Shown: positions 1 through 11,688 of the stretch, in pieces
Position numbering within the stretch: the stretch's first letter is position 1
Layout: each line of letters starts with the position of its first letter
Assembly: GCA_015680685.1 (NCBI GenBank)
Contig: MNCI01016273.1
Location: forward strand, 937,951 to 1,001,950
Source: Gnetum montanum
Taxonomy: Eukaryota; Streptophyta; Gnetopsida; Gnetales; Gnetaceae
Length of the DNA: 64,000 bases
Direction: 5' to 3'
Translations under genes and position numbers: made by a program
Notes under the pieces: generated by a model
Databases searched by the model: none
Told to the model about the DNA's origin: nothing
Seen by the model: the letters and a program-made list of their open reading frames with translations, nothing else

Positions 1-1875
1 GAATTGGTTTTGGTAAGTTGCTAATTTTCCTAGCTTGGAAAGATGGGAGGAAAGATGACTTTCAAAAGTTGGATGATTTCTGGAAGGGTTTCACCACCCA
101 CTTTGGAAACTAAAAAATATTGGTAGAAAAAAGGGAAAGAAGGGGAATGGTTTCAACATTGGACTTGGGATAAAAAATTCATAACAACTATTGTGAAAAG
201 TCACCACCCAACCACCTACAACCTCTACATTGTAGTTTTGGTTATAAGGAGGAAGGGGCAACATTGACTCTTTAGATATTTTGGTGGGATTCCAACATTA
301 TCCTTGAAATTCATAGCAACCACTATGAAAATATTGAAAACCCAAACACCTACAACTTTCACACTGGGCTTTGATTGTAGGGGGGATGCGTTGCAATGTT
401 GTTTGATGTAATAATTCAAAGGTTTTGAAGCAAGACATTACAAATTCCAGAATGGTAGGAAAAATTGGCAATGATGGTCACAAGATTAAATGTAGAAATC
501 AAGTGAAGGTCATCCTTTTAGTGTTAAGAAAACTGTTGCGACAAGAAAAATTGATTGCTAGAAAAATTGAGAGATCCAACATAGTAGCCTCAACCCCCAA
601 TCTCTAGGGCCTTTGAGAATGGTGGGATTTAGGGTACCCTGGCTAGTTTGGTAGATCAAACAAGGACTTTCAAAAATTCAAAATCAATTATGTAAATAAT
701 AATGAAAAAAAATATAGATCTATAGAATAGAAAAAATGTAGATTGCACACAAAAATAAAAATTTAAAAACTTTATTAAAATAATAAAGTAAGAGTTCTAG
801 AAATATGTATCATAAATGTTTGTGAGAAAGCAAAGGAGGGTTCACTGAGGTAGGAGTTCAAGTCCTATTTAAGTCAATGTGATCTACTCCATGATATGGA
901 TACCAAGCCACTCCTTATGCATTTGAATCTCCTCTATTGCAAACTGTAGATCTAAAATTTTGGTTATTGATGGTGGTGAGAAAAGTAAGGAATTTAACTT
1001 CTAGAATGCTCCACGTTGAGGGTTGGGAACCCTAGAAATGCAAAGTTGATACCAAAGTTCACAAGTCTTAGAGTGATAGAGTTATAGTGCTCTCATGCTG
1101 GGGTTCAAGAGAATATAAGCATGGGAGATTATAACAGCAATTTAGTACTTGAGAATACCCAAGGATGGAACTATTTTCTAGAAAATGTATGCATGCATTA
1201 ATATAAAAGCCAAGCCTCAAAATATTAAGAAGCTAATATAATTAGCATGAAAGGAGCCTAAGAATTTATTTGAAATATGGTATTATAAGACCTAAGTATT
1301 CTAGAAGACCTCAGTATTCTAATCTAAATCTCTTATACCAAATATGATATGGAATTGGATTTAACACATCATTCCTATGCATTAAAACCCAAAACCATAC
1401 ATAACCACATCCAATTCAACCCCAATTTTAAATGCAATACATGTAGAAAGAAAAACACCACTAAAAACCTATCTATGGGTACATAAAACACAAGTCCACA
1501 AGATCTATGAAGTAATATCTCTCCTCATATTCAATATCAAAATACTCAACAATAATTGCAAAGCATGAGACTCTACAAGTCTCTCAATCCATATCTTAAC
1601 TCAACAAGATGAAGATATAATTTCCCAAGGGACAAATACAAATTCCTAAGGAACTTTCATTAAGAACTCATGAATATTCTCAACATCCAAGAATCATGAA
1701 ATAGTGGGTAAAAGTCCAAATTCCACTACTTAAACATGAATTCATGGGCTTCCATTAGAACCTAGCACAATTCCAAATTAAAACCATTTTTGAATCTCAT
1801 GTTGTAACTTGATGCAAGTAATAGCCCTTGTAATCCATCTTAGCTATGACCTACTATGAGTCACATCTTTATGAT
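1..1875. other. Anonymous AT-rich flank, no gene seen
   Basis: No reading frame here is long or recognisable; those at 225-419 and 425-607 match no family I know. The stretch carries no clear LTR, tRNA or satellite signal. It is probably decayed repeat sequence, but I cannot assign it. Confidence 0.5.
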
Positions 1876-2131
1876 AGCTTCATCTTAATAAAAAATCTAA
1901 GAGTAGGCCTTTCTCAGTGTGAGCTAGTGTTTATATAATTTTGATAACCTACTATGAAGGTCTCTTAGTCTATGCAATCCTTAGTGGCCATTCCATATAA
2001 GATAAATTTAAAAGACAATTATTAGCTTCATCTTAACCAAAAACATAAGAGTAATCCTTTCTCAATGTAAGCTAGTATTTCTATAACTTTGATAACCTAT
2101 TGTAAATGTCTCTTAGTCTATGCAATACCCA
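1876..2131. repeat. Two diverged direct copies, period about 148 bp
   Basis: The sequence beginning AGCTTCATCTTAA at 1,876 recurs at 2,024. Both copies contain a CCTTTCTCA...GAGCTAGT-like stretch and end near TCTCTTAGTCTATGCAAT. They differ by scattered transitions, so the tandem duplication is old. The second copy reaches into the part shared with the inverted repeat arm at 29,588-32,896. Confidence 0.6.
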
Positions 2132-2435
2132 TGATAGTGATATAAGAGCTAGTGAACAATAAGCTCTTTGCTGAACTAATAGATATTATGGATAAACACT
2201 TAGCTATTCTTCACATAGTATACCAAGCATGAGTAAATAGTCCTATTTATTTATTGGGATGATTTTTTCTATCATTTAATCTATTTTTTATTATGAGGCT
2301 AGAGTCAATATTTAAAGAAGTGGGTTAGTGTTCTCTTTATCAATGCAACGATGGTTATAGATCCTTCCTATAATATCATCTTATGTATAGAGAAAAAACA
2401 TAGCCACCTACTACAACCTTCTTAGCAAAGGAAGG
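2044..2435 (+). repeat. Large inverted repeat, left arm, outer piece
   Basis: This stretch matches the reverse complement of the right end of 29,588-32,896 (for example the GATATTATAGGAAGGATC neighbourhood near 32,565). It is the flank of element E and continues after E at 11,689. The inverted arm lacks E, which proves the two pieces were once contiguous. The outer breakpoint is near CATAAGAG (2,044-2,051), shared with 32,889-32,896. Confidence 0.75.
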
Positions 2436-4051
2436 TGTGACATCTGAAAAAATCGATGGCTGGAACACCGAGAGGTCACCGAGTGTACAAACTAACCCCA
2501 AATCCATGCAAGCTCCATGTTGGAGAAAATGGAAATGGGATGTCCTGAACAGTCTAGTCAATCAAACAGGGACTTATGTGGTGTTAAAATGATCATGTGT
2601 AAAAAGCGTTTATACTACGTTATGCACAGGCATCAGGTCTAGGTAAGCTAGAGTGTAGCAAGGTGTCTCGGATTGAGAACTATGATGTGAACATGCAAAT
2701 ATGTATGAAAAAGTAAGAAAAATACAAGTGTTATGCTAAATGCCAAAGAGAAATGCTTGAGAAATGCAACAGAATTTGAGAATAGCAATACACTACCCCA
2801 AAATAGGGAGCATAGCTAATTCACAATGGTATACACCATGTACAATAGGCATAGTGGAAGCACAGTCACAACCTTTGTGGTGTTAGGCTGTGAAGTTTGG
2901 TGCTCATTGTGTTCAACTATGCCTACAGGTTTGGTAGCCACAGTGTACCATGTGATGTCCTACTAGGTTGCAATGGGGCTACAGTGCACCATGTGGTGTA
3001 GTTGTGCCTCTTTTCTGGTGTGGTGTGCTTTGGGTTGAATTTTTCCATGGAGCTAAGTGCCAAGATGCCAAAGTGCCAAATGCCAAATGGAAGTGCCAAC
3101 TGCCTTGCTGGTGAAAAAATGAAAGCCTCCCTTCTTCTCCCCTTGAAACATTAGGGCATGGGGGTATTTATAGGGCTAGGGTTAGCCTAAAATGTAGATC
3201 AGGTGCCACGTGGTAGTGTGGTGGATGGAACCATGATGTCTACTACATTTGTCCCATGTTACATGTGGGACATAGGACACCATCTACTGCACTCATCCCA
3301 TGTTACGTGTGGGACACAAAAAACTATCTACTATGCTCATCTTGTGTTACGCATGGGACATGGGACACTATCTACTACTCTCATCCTATGTTACATGTGG
3401 GACATGGGACACTATCTACTACACTTGTCTCATGTTACGTGTAGGACACAGGATGTTGGTTGATATTGTCCACTACGCTCATCCCATGTTACATGTGGGA
3501 CACAGTACGTTGGTTGTTACTATCCACTATGCTCAACCTGTGTTACGTGTGGGACACAGGATGCTAGTTGCTACTATCCACTACACTCATCCCATCTTAC
3601 GCGTGGGACACAGGACACTAGTTTCTACTATCTACTATGCTCATCCTATGTTACACATGGGACATGGAACACTGGTTGCTACTATCTATTATGCTTGTCC
3701 CATGTTACATGTGGGACATAGGACATTGGTTGCTACTATCTATTATGCCCGTCCACTGTCTACTGCACCTATCCACTATCTATGACATTGGATAGGTGTC
3801 TTACGCTACAACATAGCATAACAAGGTGCTACACTATGTAGAGTAATAAGGTGTTACGCTGCACTATGCTACACAGCATAACATATGTGCAAAAAGTGCC
3901 ATCGTTCTAACACTTAGAAAAATTTTGCAAATATGGTAGTTAGAGCTAACGACACTCAACACTTGGAAAAATATGGGCAAAGTTCCACCTTTTTAACACT
4001 TAGCCATATTTGTAGTCATGATGTTGAGACCCGAAATTTTGTGGTGTTTCA
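2436..4051 (-). repeat. 3' LTR of element E
   Basis: On the minus strand it runs from TGAAACACCAC to CAGATGTCACA, giving the usual TG...CA ends. It is 1,616 bp against 1,652 bp for the partner LTR. A TATAAATA box on the minus strand lies at 3,165-3,172. Upstream of that, inside U3, is a minisatellite of roughly 44-58 bp units (3,245-3,780). The block 3,790-3,890 is rich in short GTAGCATAACA-like repeats. Confidence 0.85.
3245..3780. repeat. U3 minisatellite in the 3' LTR of E
   Basis: About ten units are each centred on a CATGTTACGTGTGGGACAC-like core. The first few have a 44 bp period and later ones about 54-58 bp, because a GGTTGCTACTATC segment was added. Several units carry ACGTG or ACATG at the same position. 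The array lies upstream of the minus-strand TATA box, where LTR enhancers sit. The long plus-strand reading frames over it (3,203-3,785) are by-products of the periodicity, not genes. Confidence 0.8.
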
Positions 4052-4066
4052 ATGGCCCCTCTTTGT
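4052..4066 (-). other. Polypurine tract of element E
   Basis: On the minus strand CAAAGAGGGGCCAT directly precedes the TGAAACACC start of the 3' LTR. A purine-rich run at this place is where plus-strand DNA synthesis is primed in LTR elements. Its position supports minus-strand transcription. Confidence 0.75.
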
Positions 4067-6163
4067 TGACGTCTGGAGGAGTGGCCCGAGAGACATCAAC
4101 AAAGAATTACAAAACACCATAGTAGAAATGTCACCAACATCACTTTTTGGCACAAGATTAGATGTTTTTTTTACCATGATCAAGAGTGTTATGAAAATAA
4201 GGTTATGTTGAGGGATAAGGAGTATAGGAAATGCATTTAAATAGTGGAAATTAAATGCAAATAGTGGATCATGATGTAAAATGCAAATTCAGCACAACTG
4301 ACAGTGACCATGGCATGAAGTGGTTCATCCCTAAAATGTTGACCCCTCATTGAAGTGCTTATGGGAGCATCAAAGTCAATCCAAGGCTGGGCCAATTATG
4401 AAGTTGCAGCATTGTCAATTTTCTTGAGGATGTGTTTTTCCCCATTCTTCTTTGCTCTTTTTTCTTATGTTGTGAGGCGAACCTTCTTCGTGTTTAGCTT
4501 ACTACTGAATGTTAGTTGCAGGTTGGCCATCGAGAAGATGGAATATGTTTTCATGCATCGACATCACATCTATAGGATAGGTGTTTCCTCCCTGGGATGA
4601 GTTTATGTTACATTCATGTGGGGCTTTGGCTAGTCTACAGAAGCTTCCCATAGGACGAGCTATGTTACATAGACCATAGGTTCTATAGTTAGAGGGATGT
4701 GAAATCATGAGTATGTGGAGGATGAGATGATATTGGGATGAAGGAGTGGATGTGTGTAGGTTGTAAAAGGGATGAGGAGGATGTGCACTCTTTAATGGCT
4801 TAACTAGTTTAATCATGCACATTAGAGCAATGTGGTGACTTACTACTACGATGAGATGCATCTCTGCATGACTACCTCCAAGGCTTCATCCTGCAAACAC
4901 AAATTAGAGAAGACAAGAAAACCACAAAACCTAAAATGCAAGCGCAAATGTCAGATGTGAAGATGCTACAAGTGCTAGATGCAAAGATGTTGTGAATGTG
5001 TCAAATTCTATGCTAGTTGCAAGTGCTCAGGAAGCCAACGAAAGTGCCAGGGCGATGATGTTGCAAGTCATCTGAAGGCCACACTAATGGCAAGTGCTTC
5101 GAAAGATCAAGAGAATGGGGAAGGTGATGATGCTATGAGTGCCACCAAGGTCGCATTAATGGAAAGTGCTCTAAAAGATCAACAACATGCCATTTTAAGG
5201 TCCTAGAAGACCGTGATGTGCTAGTTTATAGTCCTAGTAGATTGCTAGATGCTAGTTTAATGTCGTAGTAGATAGTGGATATTGTGCCAATTTAACATCA
5301 TGATCCAAGGATGAGCTATTATGCCAGTTTAATATCATGACCCAAGGACAAGCTGGTGTGCCAGTTTAAGATCATGACCCAAGGACGAGCTGTTGTGCCA
5401 ATTTAACATCATAACCTAAGGATAAGTTGTGCCACTTTATAGTCGTAGAGGACTATCTATGCCAGTTTATAGTCATAGGGAACTACTTACATTACTTGTG
5501 TAAGGTGCGATGCTACATGCATGGTCATGCTGTGTGCCTACAAGTTCCTGCAAAAATCAACTAGAAAGAAAACAATGTCAAGCAAAACTTGTCATAAATA
5601 GAGTTAAAATGGATGAATGAAAGGAAAGCAATGTAAAAAGTGATAGTTTTAGACCATTTCAGGTTATAGGCTAGTTTAAGGCCATTTTGGGCCATGTGTT
5701 TTTGTTGTTTTTTCCAATGCAATGTATAAGCTAAGTAAATGAATGTGTAAACAAAGTAGAAATGCATAAACAAAGAAACGTAGTGTGTAAACTAGGTGAG
5801 CAAGTGAAATGTAAATGCATGAACAAAAACAACCCAAGATAAAACCAACAATGCATGGCCAATGGAGACAAGGGGTGAGTTGGTGCTTAATGTGTTTTTG
5901 GCCAAGGAAAATTCTTGATCATGTAGTTGCTTCCTAATTAGGTGTGGATTAGGGAGTGTGCAAGGCTTAGGATCCTCTGGGAGGCTGTTGGCTTCAACCA
6001 CTCATTTAAGTGTGTTAGCCTTAGGTTTTGTGTTGGTTACTATAGGTGTAGCACTAAGAAACTCTTCTTCCAAAACTTACGCCATGTTTATGTCATTAGT
6101 AGTTTAAGAGGAATTATCACCATGGATGATAACTTGACCACCTTCATATGAAAGGTGGATTTA
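4067..6163 (-). other. Element E, region between protease and 3' LTR
   Basis: No RT, RNase H or integrase motif is seen in any minus-strand frame. Just after the protease the translation still resembles the usual post-protease linker of plant Ty3 polyproteins and then loses coherence. A short-unit array lies at 5,240-5,500: repeats of GCCAGTTTAAGATCATGACC type, 50-60 bp, at least four copies, which relate to the 8,627-8,745 array. The rest is unassigned. Confidence 0.55.
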
Positions 6164-6545
6164 TTAGTGGATGGGAGAGGAGATAGCCCTAAGTTGGGCT
6201 AGCCAAGGCTTTCCTAGAATCATGTTGAAACCTGACATCTCCTCTATGACAGTGAAATCTGCACTAGTGGGGAATTTCTCTCCTACCACAAAGGCTAAGT
6301 TGATTGTACCCCTGACAATGACACATGATCTATTGAAGGATTTTAGACACATGGTTTTGGTTAGCTTGATTTCATCTACTAGGCCTAGTTTATCAATGAT
6401 GGAGTATAGGACTACGTTTGTTGCTGCACCATCACTAACATGCACTCTGCGGATGGTGCACTATCCAACACATATGCTAATTAATAATGGAGCTATAGTG
6501 ACCTCCCCTCATTCAAGTTTGACCTTGACTTCATTGTCATGAAAT
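6164..6545 (-). pseudogene. Retropepsin-like aspartic protease fragment (element E)
   Basis: The minus-strand translation has the layout of the plant Ty3 protease. It starts with a degenerate active-site region, VSDGAATNVV, where the family has D-(T/G)-G-(A/S). A middle stretch with VRGTINLAFVVGEKFP follows, and the end reads FNMILGKPWLAQLRA, which matches the family's YN-ILGRPWL-x-A signature. An open stretch of 93 codons survives at 6,164-6,445. In-frame stops upstream show decay. Its job would have been cleavage of the Gag(-Pol) polyprotein inside virus-like particles. Confidence 0.8.
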
Positions 6546-7029
6546 ACTAGGGATGTTGAACTCAATTCTTGTGGTGTGGGGGAAACATTGTTGCATGGAT
6601 GGATGTCTCATCTACAAGGATGTCTTTCATAATAGGAATGGATGCTAAGATTTGGGCCAAGGCTTGGTGATGAGTAGATGAGGTCATGACCAAGTTGTAC
6701 AAGCTCAACGTTGTGTTCTTTTTCTTGAGCATTTGTTTCACCTAGACTAGTGTAGCTACGAAGTCCTTGTCATTGGTTGTTATGTTGGCCTTGATTTCCT
6801 CCATGTGGCTTGAGTGATAGATCTCTCAAGGAGGGGACTTAGGCTTGGTTTTCTTGGACTTCTTGGGGTAGGAACCCCAAGGTTTGGTTGTTACTTGCTA
6901 GTTGTGGCCTTTGCTTCAACCATGGGAGTTGCGAGGTGCTCATTTGTCCTCTTGCATTGCCATTTGGTAGGCCTACCTAGGTTACTAGTAGGGTCAACCT
7001 TTGAAGGAGGAGAGATTGAGACATTGCCC

Positions 7030-7514
7030 ACTATTGGATTTTGGTAGGTGAGGGTCCATCATGTTGTGGCACCCTTATGGCAAAGGGTAGTTTAGGAGTT
7101 GTTGTGCGATCAAATTGTTGTGGCACCTTGATGACAAAAGGTTTTTTAGAGGTTGTTGTTGTTGTGTCAAGCCAATTTAACATCTTAGTAGATAATTGGT
7201 TTGGGACCTTGACCACAAAGGATATTGTGGATGCCAGAGGTGGCACTTTGATAAAAAAAGGTAGGCCTCTTGCTTGTGGAGGCTAAGGGCACGCTTGCCT
7301 TGTTAGGAGGCACACAGATCACAAAAGGTTATTGCATAGGTTTGGGCTTGCCACTTATGCTAATAGAATTTATGACATAGGAGGCATCATATATGTTGGA
7401 TTGATTCACTGTGTCGAGCACTAGTTGGCCATGTTCTATCATTCTCTATAGGTTGTCTTGAAAAGCATGACAATTGTCTGTATTGTGACTAGCCAATTAG
7501 TGGTAATGACAATA
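7030..7514 (-). pseudogene. Gag C-terminal part of E: repeated linker and Cys/His motif
   Basis: At 7,441-7,514 the minus strand encodes YCHYH, then a stop, then LASHNTDNCHAFQDNL. This fits the C-x-x-H...H-x4-C pattern seen between Gag and protease in many plant Ty3 elements. The protease-proximal stretch 7,031-7,246 encodes three near-repeats of a PFVIKVPQ-like phrase. A copy of the dispersed GCCAATTTAACATCTTAG motif is embedded at 7,171. The region is broken by stops. RNA binding is inferred from the family only. Confidence 0.6.
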
Positions 7515-8049
7515 TTGGTCCAATTTAAAATGTTATGGGACCAGGGGATTGTTTGGTACCACTAATGTGGGCTTCCTTAGTAGTTCACAGTATCTATCAT
7601 GTTTTTGGTGAGAAATCTTTGATACGTGTTTGTATTGGATTTGCCCAGCTTTCGAGAGTTGCTCCAGTATTTCAGAGGGTTACATTGGTAGTGGTGTATA
7701 CTTTGAGCAGTCCTTACACTGAAAGTTGGGCCTTGGGGTGGCCCTTTCTGATGCAGGTGAGTTGGCACTAGAGCTGGTGGTTTTGTCAGCTAGGGCCTTG
7801 GGCTACTTAGCTGTTGGGCCTCAATTGGTTACTTTTATGCTTACGACCACTATTTCCACTGTTATGTTTTGCTTGCAATTTTGGTTTCTGTAGGCCACAT
7901 AAGCTAGGTCATTGCTAGCTTGCACTACTTCCTCTATGCTTTTTGCTTAGGCAAAGGCTTGGCTAAGAGACTTTGGGGCTAGAGAATACAGTTTGGACTT
8001 AATGAAGTCATTTATTGCACCTTTAAAGATGGTCAGTAGATGTTTCTCT

Positions 8050-9195
8050 ACTAAAGGTTCATGAATTTCACTCAATGTAGCATTCCAACGTTGGAGGAAT
8101 TTTGGCATGGGCCTTGCTTAACTTGCATTAGCTAGTTGAGGGTTGCTTCAAGCTTTAGGTTGTACCTAAAGTGTGTCACAAGATTTCTTATGAGATCCTC
8201 CAAAGAGGAGATTGAGGCCTTGGGTAGTGCATGATACCAGTATAAGGCCTTTTCTGTGAGTGACATGGGGAACACATGCATGATGGCATGTGGCTAGGCT
8301 TGAAATAGTAGGCACTCATATCGAAATATGACCAAGTATGCATTAGGATCTCCTTCACCATTGTACTTGGTGAATTGAGGCAGCTGGACCCTAGTTGGGA
8401 GAGTTAGAGGTTGTACTGTAGGACTTATGGGGTCATCTCAGTAGAAGTCCACCACCTTGATAATGTTAGAGGAGGTAGCCTTGAGTTAGTTGATCTCCTC
8501 TGTCAAGCTTTGGATCAGCTTGAATACTTGATCCAAGCTTGGGGATGTGCCAACTAGTTGCATTGGTTGGGCTTTTGTTGGTTGCATAGAATAGGATCAA
8601 ATTGTTGATTATGGAGTTTGCCAGTTTAACATCGTAGTGGATAGTTGTTGCTAGTTTAACATTGTAGCAGACAATTGTTGCCTATTTAATGTTGTAGCAG
8701 ATGGTTGTTGCCAGTTTAACATCATAGCAAACGAGTCTAGCTGATGTGTTGGCTGAGCGATTGGTACAGTGATTGAAGTTGGCCACACATGAGTGGGTTG
8801 GACAGACACCACAAATGCTAATGAGACAGGTGGGATGTAGGATACCTATGTTGTCTAGGGCTGGGAGGTGGCCCCTGCCTGAGCATAGTGTTGGAAAAAT
8901 GCATTAGTTACTTGCAAGGAAGGCTAAATTGGCATCATCACCATCTTAGAGAGGATGGATGGATTGAATTGAGGAGGGGTTGTATTAGGGAGAAGTTGTT
9001 GGAAGATGGTGTAGGGGTGGGTCTCGTGTTCAGAGTAGGCATCAGACTCATCTTCCTCCTTCTATGAGGCTTCCTTGTAGGTTGTCCTTGCATCATGCTT
9101 ATTTTCATGGATGAGTTGGAACAACAACTAGGAGGGGTTGTACTCCCATCCTTTCCAGTGGACTTGTTCGTAGTCCTTTTTTGCCTCCAAATCAA
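8050..9195 (-). pseudogene. Gag fragment of element E (retrotransposon gag domain)
   Basis: The core at about 8,130-8,390 reads, with stops, VQLPQFTKYNGEGDPNAYL, then a region ending MHVFPMSLTEKALYWYHAL and KASISSLEDL. This is the standard plant Ty3 gag domain: FxGxxDPxxxLxxF, then hydrophobic AxxWY. The upstream 8,940-9,195 is acidic and proline-rich in the best frame and would be the Gag N-terminus. Several stops show it is dead. Gag would form the particle that packages element RNA. Confidence 0.75.
8627..8745. repeat. 38 bp tandem array inside element E
   Basis: At least three to four units of a GCCAGTTTAACATCGTAG-type sequence follow one another, with GTAGCAGACAATTGTTG between cores. 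The same core occurs singly at about 7,171 and 5,246 and in the 5,240-5,500 array, always inside element E. Confidence 0.7.
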
Positions 9196-9199
9196 GGTA

Positions 9200-10015
9200 A
9201 TCCACTAGTAGTCCTGCTTGAATTTTGGCACAAAAAAATTGTATTGTTCATGGCTTAGTGCAACATGCTTTGGCTGGATCCTAGTGTCAAATGTGTTAGA
9301 CACCAACGTGAAAGTTTGATCTAGATTCATATTCACAGATCAGTTTGTGAGAGCTTTTGTTTGCAGAAAATGGCTAACTCTAAAAATTGCAAAAAAAAGA
9401 CTAAGTTTGCCAGTAGCAGAAAAATGTAAAAAAAAAATGTCTAAGTGTAAAAATGCAGAAAAAATAGTAAGTATGAAAATGTAGAAAAAATGTTAAGTAT
9501 GAAAACTATGAAAAATGGCCAACTATGATGTTACACTCACTACGCTAAAGCTTGGTACACTGACAGAGCCGCTATGCTACATCAGGTATAGGTAGCGTAA
9601 AATAGTGGATAGCATAACATAGTAGACATCGTAACACAGTAGACAACATAACACAGTAGACAACGTAACGCAGTAGATAGCGTAATGAAATAGAAAGCGT
9701 AACGTAGTAGACAACGTATAACAGTGGATAGAGGCAGCGTAACATAGTAGACAATTTGGAAACTGCTACACTAATTGGGTTGCTATGCTACATAGAACAT
9801 AGGCAATGTAACACAGTAGATAGGTAGGGTAGCTCAGTAGAAAGTTTAGGGATTTCATCCTACAGGGTTCTAGAGGAACCATCGTGGCGACCAATCTGCA
9901 CCACCCAATGCATAGACAACCATAGGGGTGTCACGTCTATGCTAGCAAGTTACTAGTGACAGGGTACAAATAGCATGCAAGATTACCTGTGGCACATAAA
10001 AAGGACATAGATATT
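9200..10015. repeat. E leader region with GTAACACAGTAGACA array
   Basis: This lies between the PBS and gag. From about 9,590 to 9,830 it holds many imperfect copies of an 18-20 bp unit like AGCGTAACACAGTAGACA. The unit resembles the GTAGCATAACA repeats inside the LTR (3,790-3,890 and 11,355-11,520). 9,200-9,530 is A-rich with no gene seen. Confidence 0.65.
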
Positions 10016-10031
10016 GGTCCTCCTAGTGCCA
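10016..10031 (-). other. Candidate primer-binding site of element E
   Basis: On the minus strand TGGCACTAGGAGGACC lies five bases inside the 5' LTR end. Placement and the TGG start fit a tRNA-primed PBS. I could not name the tRNA with confidence. Confidence 0.6.
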
Positions 10032-10765
10032 AAAACTATGACATCTGAAAAAGTTGGTGGCTAGAACATTGAGAGGTCATTGGGTATATAGCCTAACCCC
10101 AAATCCGTGTGAGGGCTATGCTAGAGAAAATGGAAATGGGGTGCCCTGAATGGTCTATTCCATTAGATAGGGACTTATGTGGTGTTAAAATGACCATGTG
10201 TAAAAAGGGTTTATACTACATTATGCGCGAGCATCAGGTCTAGGTAAGTTAGAGCGTATCAGGGTGTCCCAACCTAAGAACTGTGATGTGAACATGCAAA
10301 TATATATGAAAATGTAAGAAAAATACAAGTGTTACGCTAAATGCTAAAGAGAAATTCTTGAGAAATGCAATAGAATTTGAGAACAGTAGTGCACCACCCC
10401 AATAGAGGGAGTGTAGCTAATTCACAAAGGTATACACAATGTATAATAGGTGTAGTGGGAGCATAGTCACAACCTTGGTGGTGTCAAGTTGTGAAGTCTA
10501 GTGCTCACTGTGTTGAACTATGCCTACTGGGTTGGTAGCCACAGTGTACCATGTGATGTCCTACTAGGCTATAATGGGGTTGCAATGTCCTGTGTAGTGT
10601 AGCTATGCCTCTCTGTTGGTGTGGTGTGCTTTGGGTCACGTTTGCCCATGGAGCTAAGTGCCAAGATGCTAAAGTGCCAAATGCCAAATGGAAGTGCTAA
10701 CTACCTTGCTGATGAAAAAATGGAAGCCTCCCTTCTTCTTTTCTTGAAACATTAGGGTGTGGGGG

Positions 10766-10773
10766 TATTTATA
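10766..10773 (-). promoter_or_regulatory. TATA box in 5' LTR of E
   Basis: TATAAATA on the minus strand within CCCTATAAATACCCCC, about 915 bp from the LTR start. This implies a U3 of about 0.9 kb. The position is the same in the other LTR (3,165-3,172). Confidence 0.6.
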
Positions 10774-10844
10774 GGGCTAGGGTTAGCCCAAAATGCAGAT
10801 CAGGTGCCACATGGTAGTGTGGTAGGTGGGACCATGTTGTCTGC

Positions 10845-11375
10845 TATGCTCGTCCTGTGTTATGCGCAGGACACAGGACACCATCTACTACACTCGTCCC
10901 ATGGTACACATGGGACATGGGACACTATCTACTATGCTCATTCTATGTTATGCATGGTACATGGGACACTGTCTATTGCACTCATCCCGTGTTACACATG
11001 GAACATGGGACATTGTCTACTATGCTTGTCTCGTGTTGCATGCACAACATAGGATGCTAGCTATTACTATTCACTGCACTCATCCTGTGTTACACGTGGG
11101 ACATAGGATGCTGGTTTCTACTATCCACTGTGCTCTTCCTGTGTTACACATGGGACACAGGACACTGGTTTCTACTGTCTACTATGCTCATCTCATGTTA
11201 CGCATGGGACATGGGACACTGGTTGCTACTGTCTACTGTGCTCATCCCGTGTTACACGTGGGACATAGGACACTGGTTGCTATTGTCTACTATGTTCAAA
11301 CACTATCTACTATGCCTATCCACTATCTACTATGCCCATCCACTATCTACTACGTTGGACACGTGTGTTACGCTA
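10845..11375. repeat. U3 minisatellite in the 5' LTR of E
   Basis: This is the counterpart of 3,245-3,780, with units such as CCGTGTTACACGTGGGACAT. The ACGTG core is kept in some units and turned into ACATG or GCATG in others by C-to-T or G-to-A changes. Confidence 0.75.
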
Positions 11376-11688
11376 TAGCATAGTGTAACAAGGTGCTATG
11401 CTGCACTACGCTACGTAGCATAATAGGGTGCTACACTACGCTATGCTACACAGCGTAGCAAGGTGCTACACTACACTATGCTATGCAATGTAGTAGGGTG
11501 CTATGCTACACAACGTAACATCTATGTAGAAAGTGCCATCGTTGTAACACTTCAAAAAATTTTGAAAATCTGGTAGTTGGAGTTGACTACACTCAACACT
11601 TGGAAAAATATGGGCAAAGTACCACCATTTTGACTCTTATCCATATTTGTAGTCATGATGCCAAGACCCAAAATTTTGTGGTGTTTCA

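Larger units (their letters stand above)
2436..11688 (-). mobile_element. LTR retrotransposon E (Ty3-type, non-autonomous)
   Basis: This is a structurally complete 9.25 kb element transcribed on the minus strand. Direct repeats at 2,436-4,051 and 10,037-11,688 are its LTRs. The candidate PBS lies at 10,016-10,031 and the PPT at 4,052-4,066. Five-base target duplications flank it: GAAGG at 2,431-2,435 and AAAGG at 11,689-11,693. The paralogous inverted arm has one uninterrupted AAAGGAAGG at about 32,507-32,515, the empty site. In transcript order the interior carries gag, a Cys/His motif, a spacer and an aspartic protease. Only about 2.1 kb lies between the protease and the 3' LTR, and I find no RT or integrase there, so the element looks non-autonomous. 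Its LTRs differ at roughly 15-20% of positions where I compared them, so it is old. Confidence 0.87.
10037..11688 (-). repeat. 5' LTR of element E
   Basis: 1,652 bp, pairing with 2,436-4,051. The minus-strand start TGAAACACC is intact. The end has decayed from CA to TA. It contains the same U3 minisatellite (10,845-11,375) and a GTAGCATAACA-rich block (11,370-11,520). Long plus-strand frames at 10,759-11,383 are artefacts of the minisatellite. Confidence 0.85.

Noticed and set aside
3245-3780. Possible CRISPR-like array
   Set aside because: The spacers are themselves repeats, unit length varies, and the context is a plant LTR. It is a minisatellite.
3203-3785. Overlapping plus-strand frames up to 161 codons rich in CYxWDxGH phrases
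   Set aside because: They are readings of a 44-58 bp minisatellite in the LTR in several frames. The same occurs at 10,759-11,383. No non-repetitive coding signal.
6171-6542. 123-codon plus-strand frame
   Set aside because: It is the antisense shadow of the protease fragment on the minus strand.
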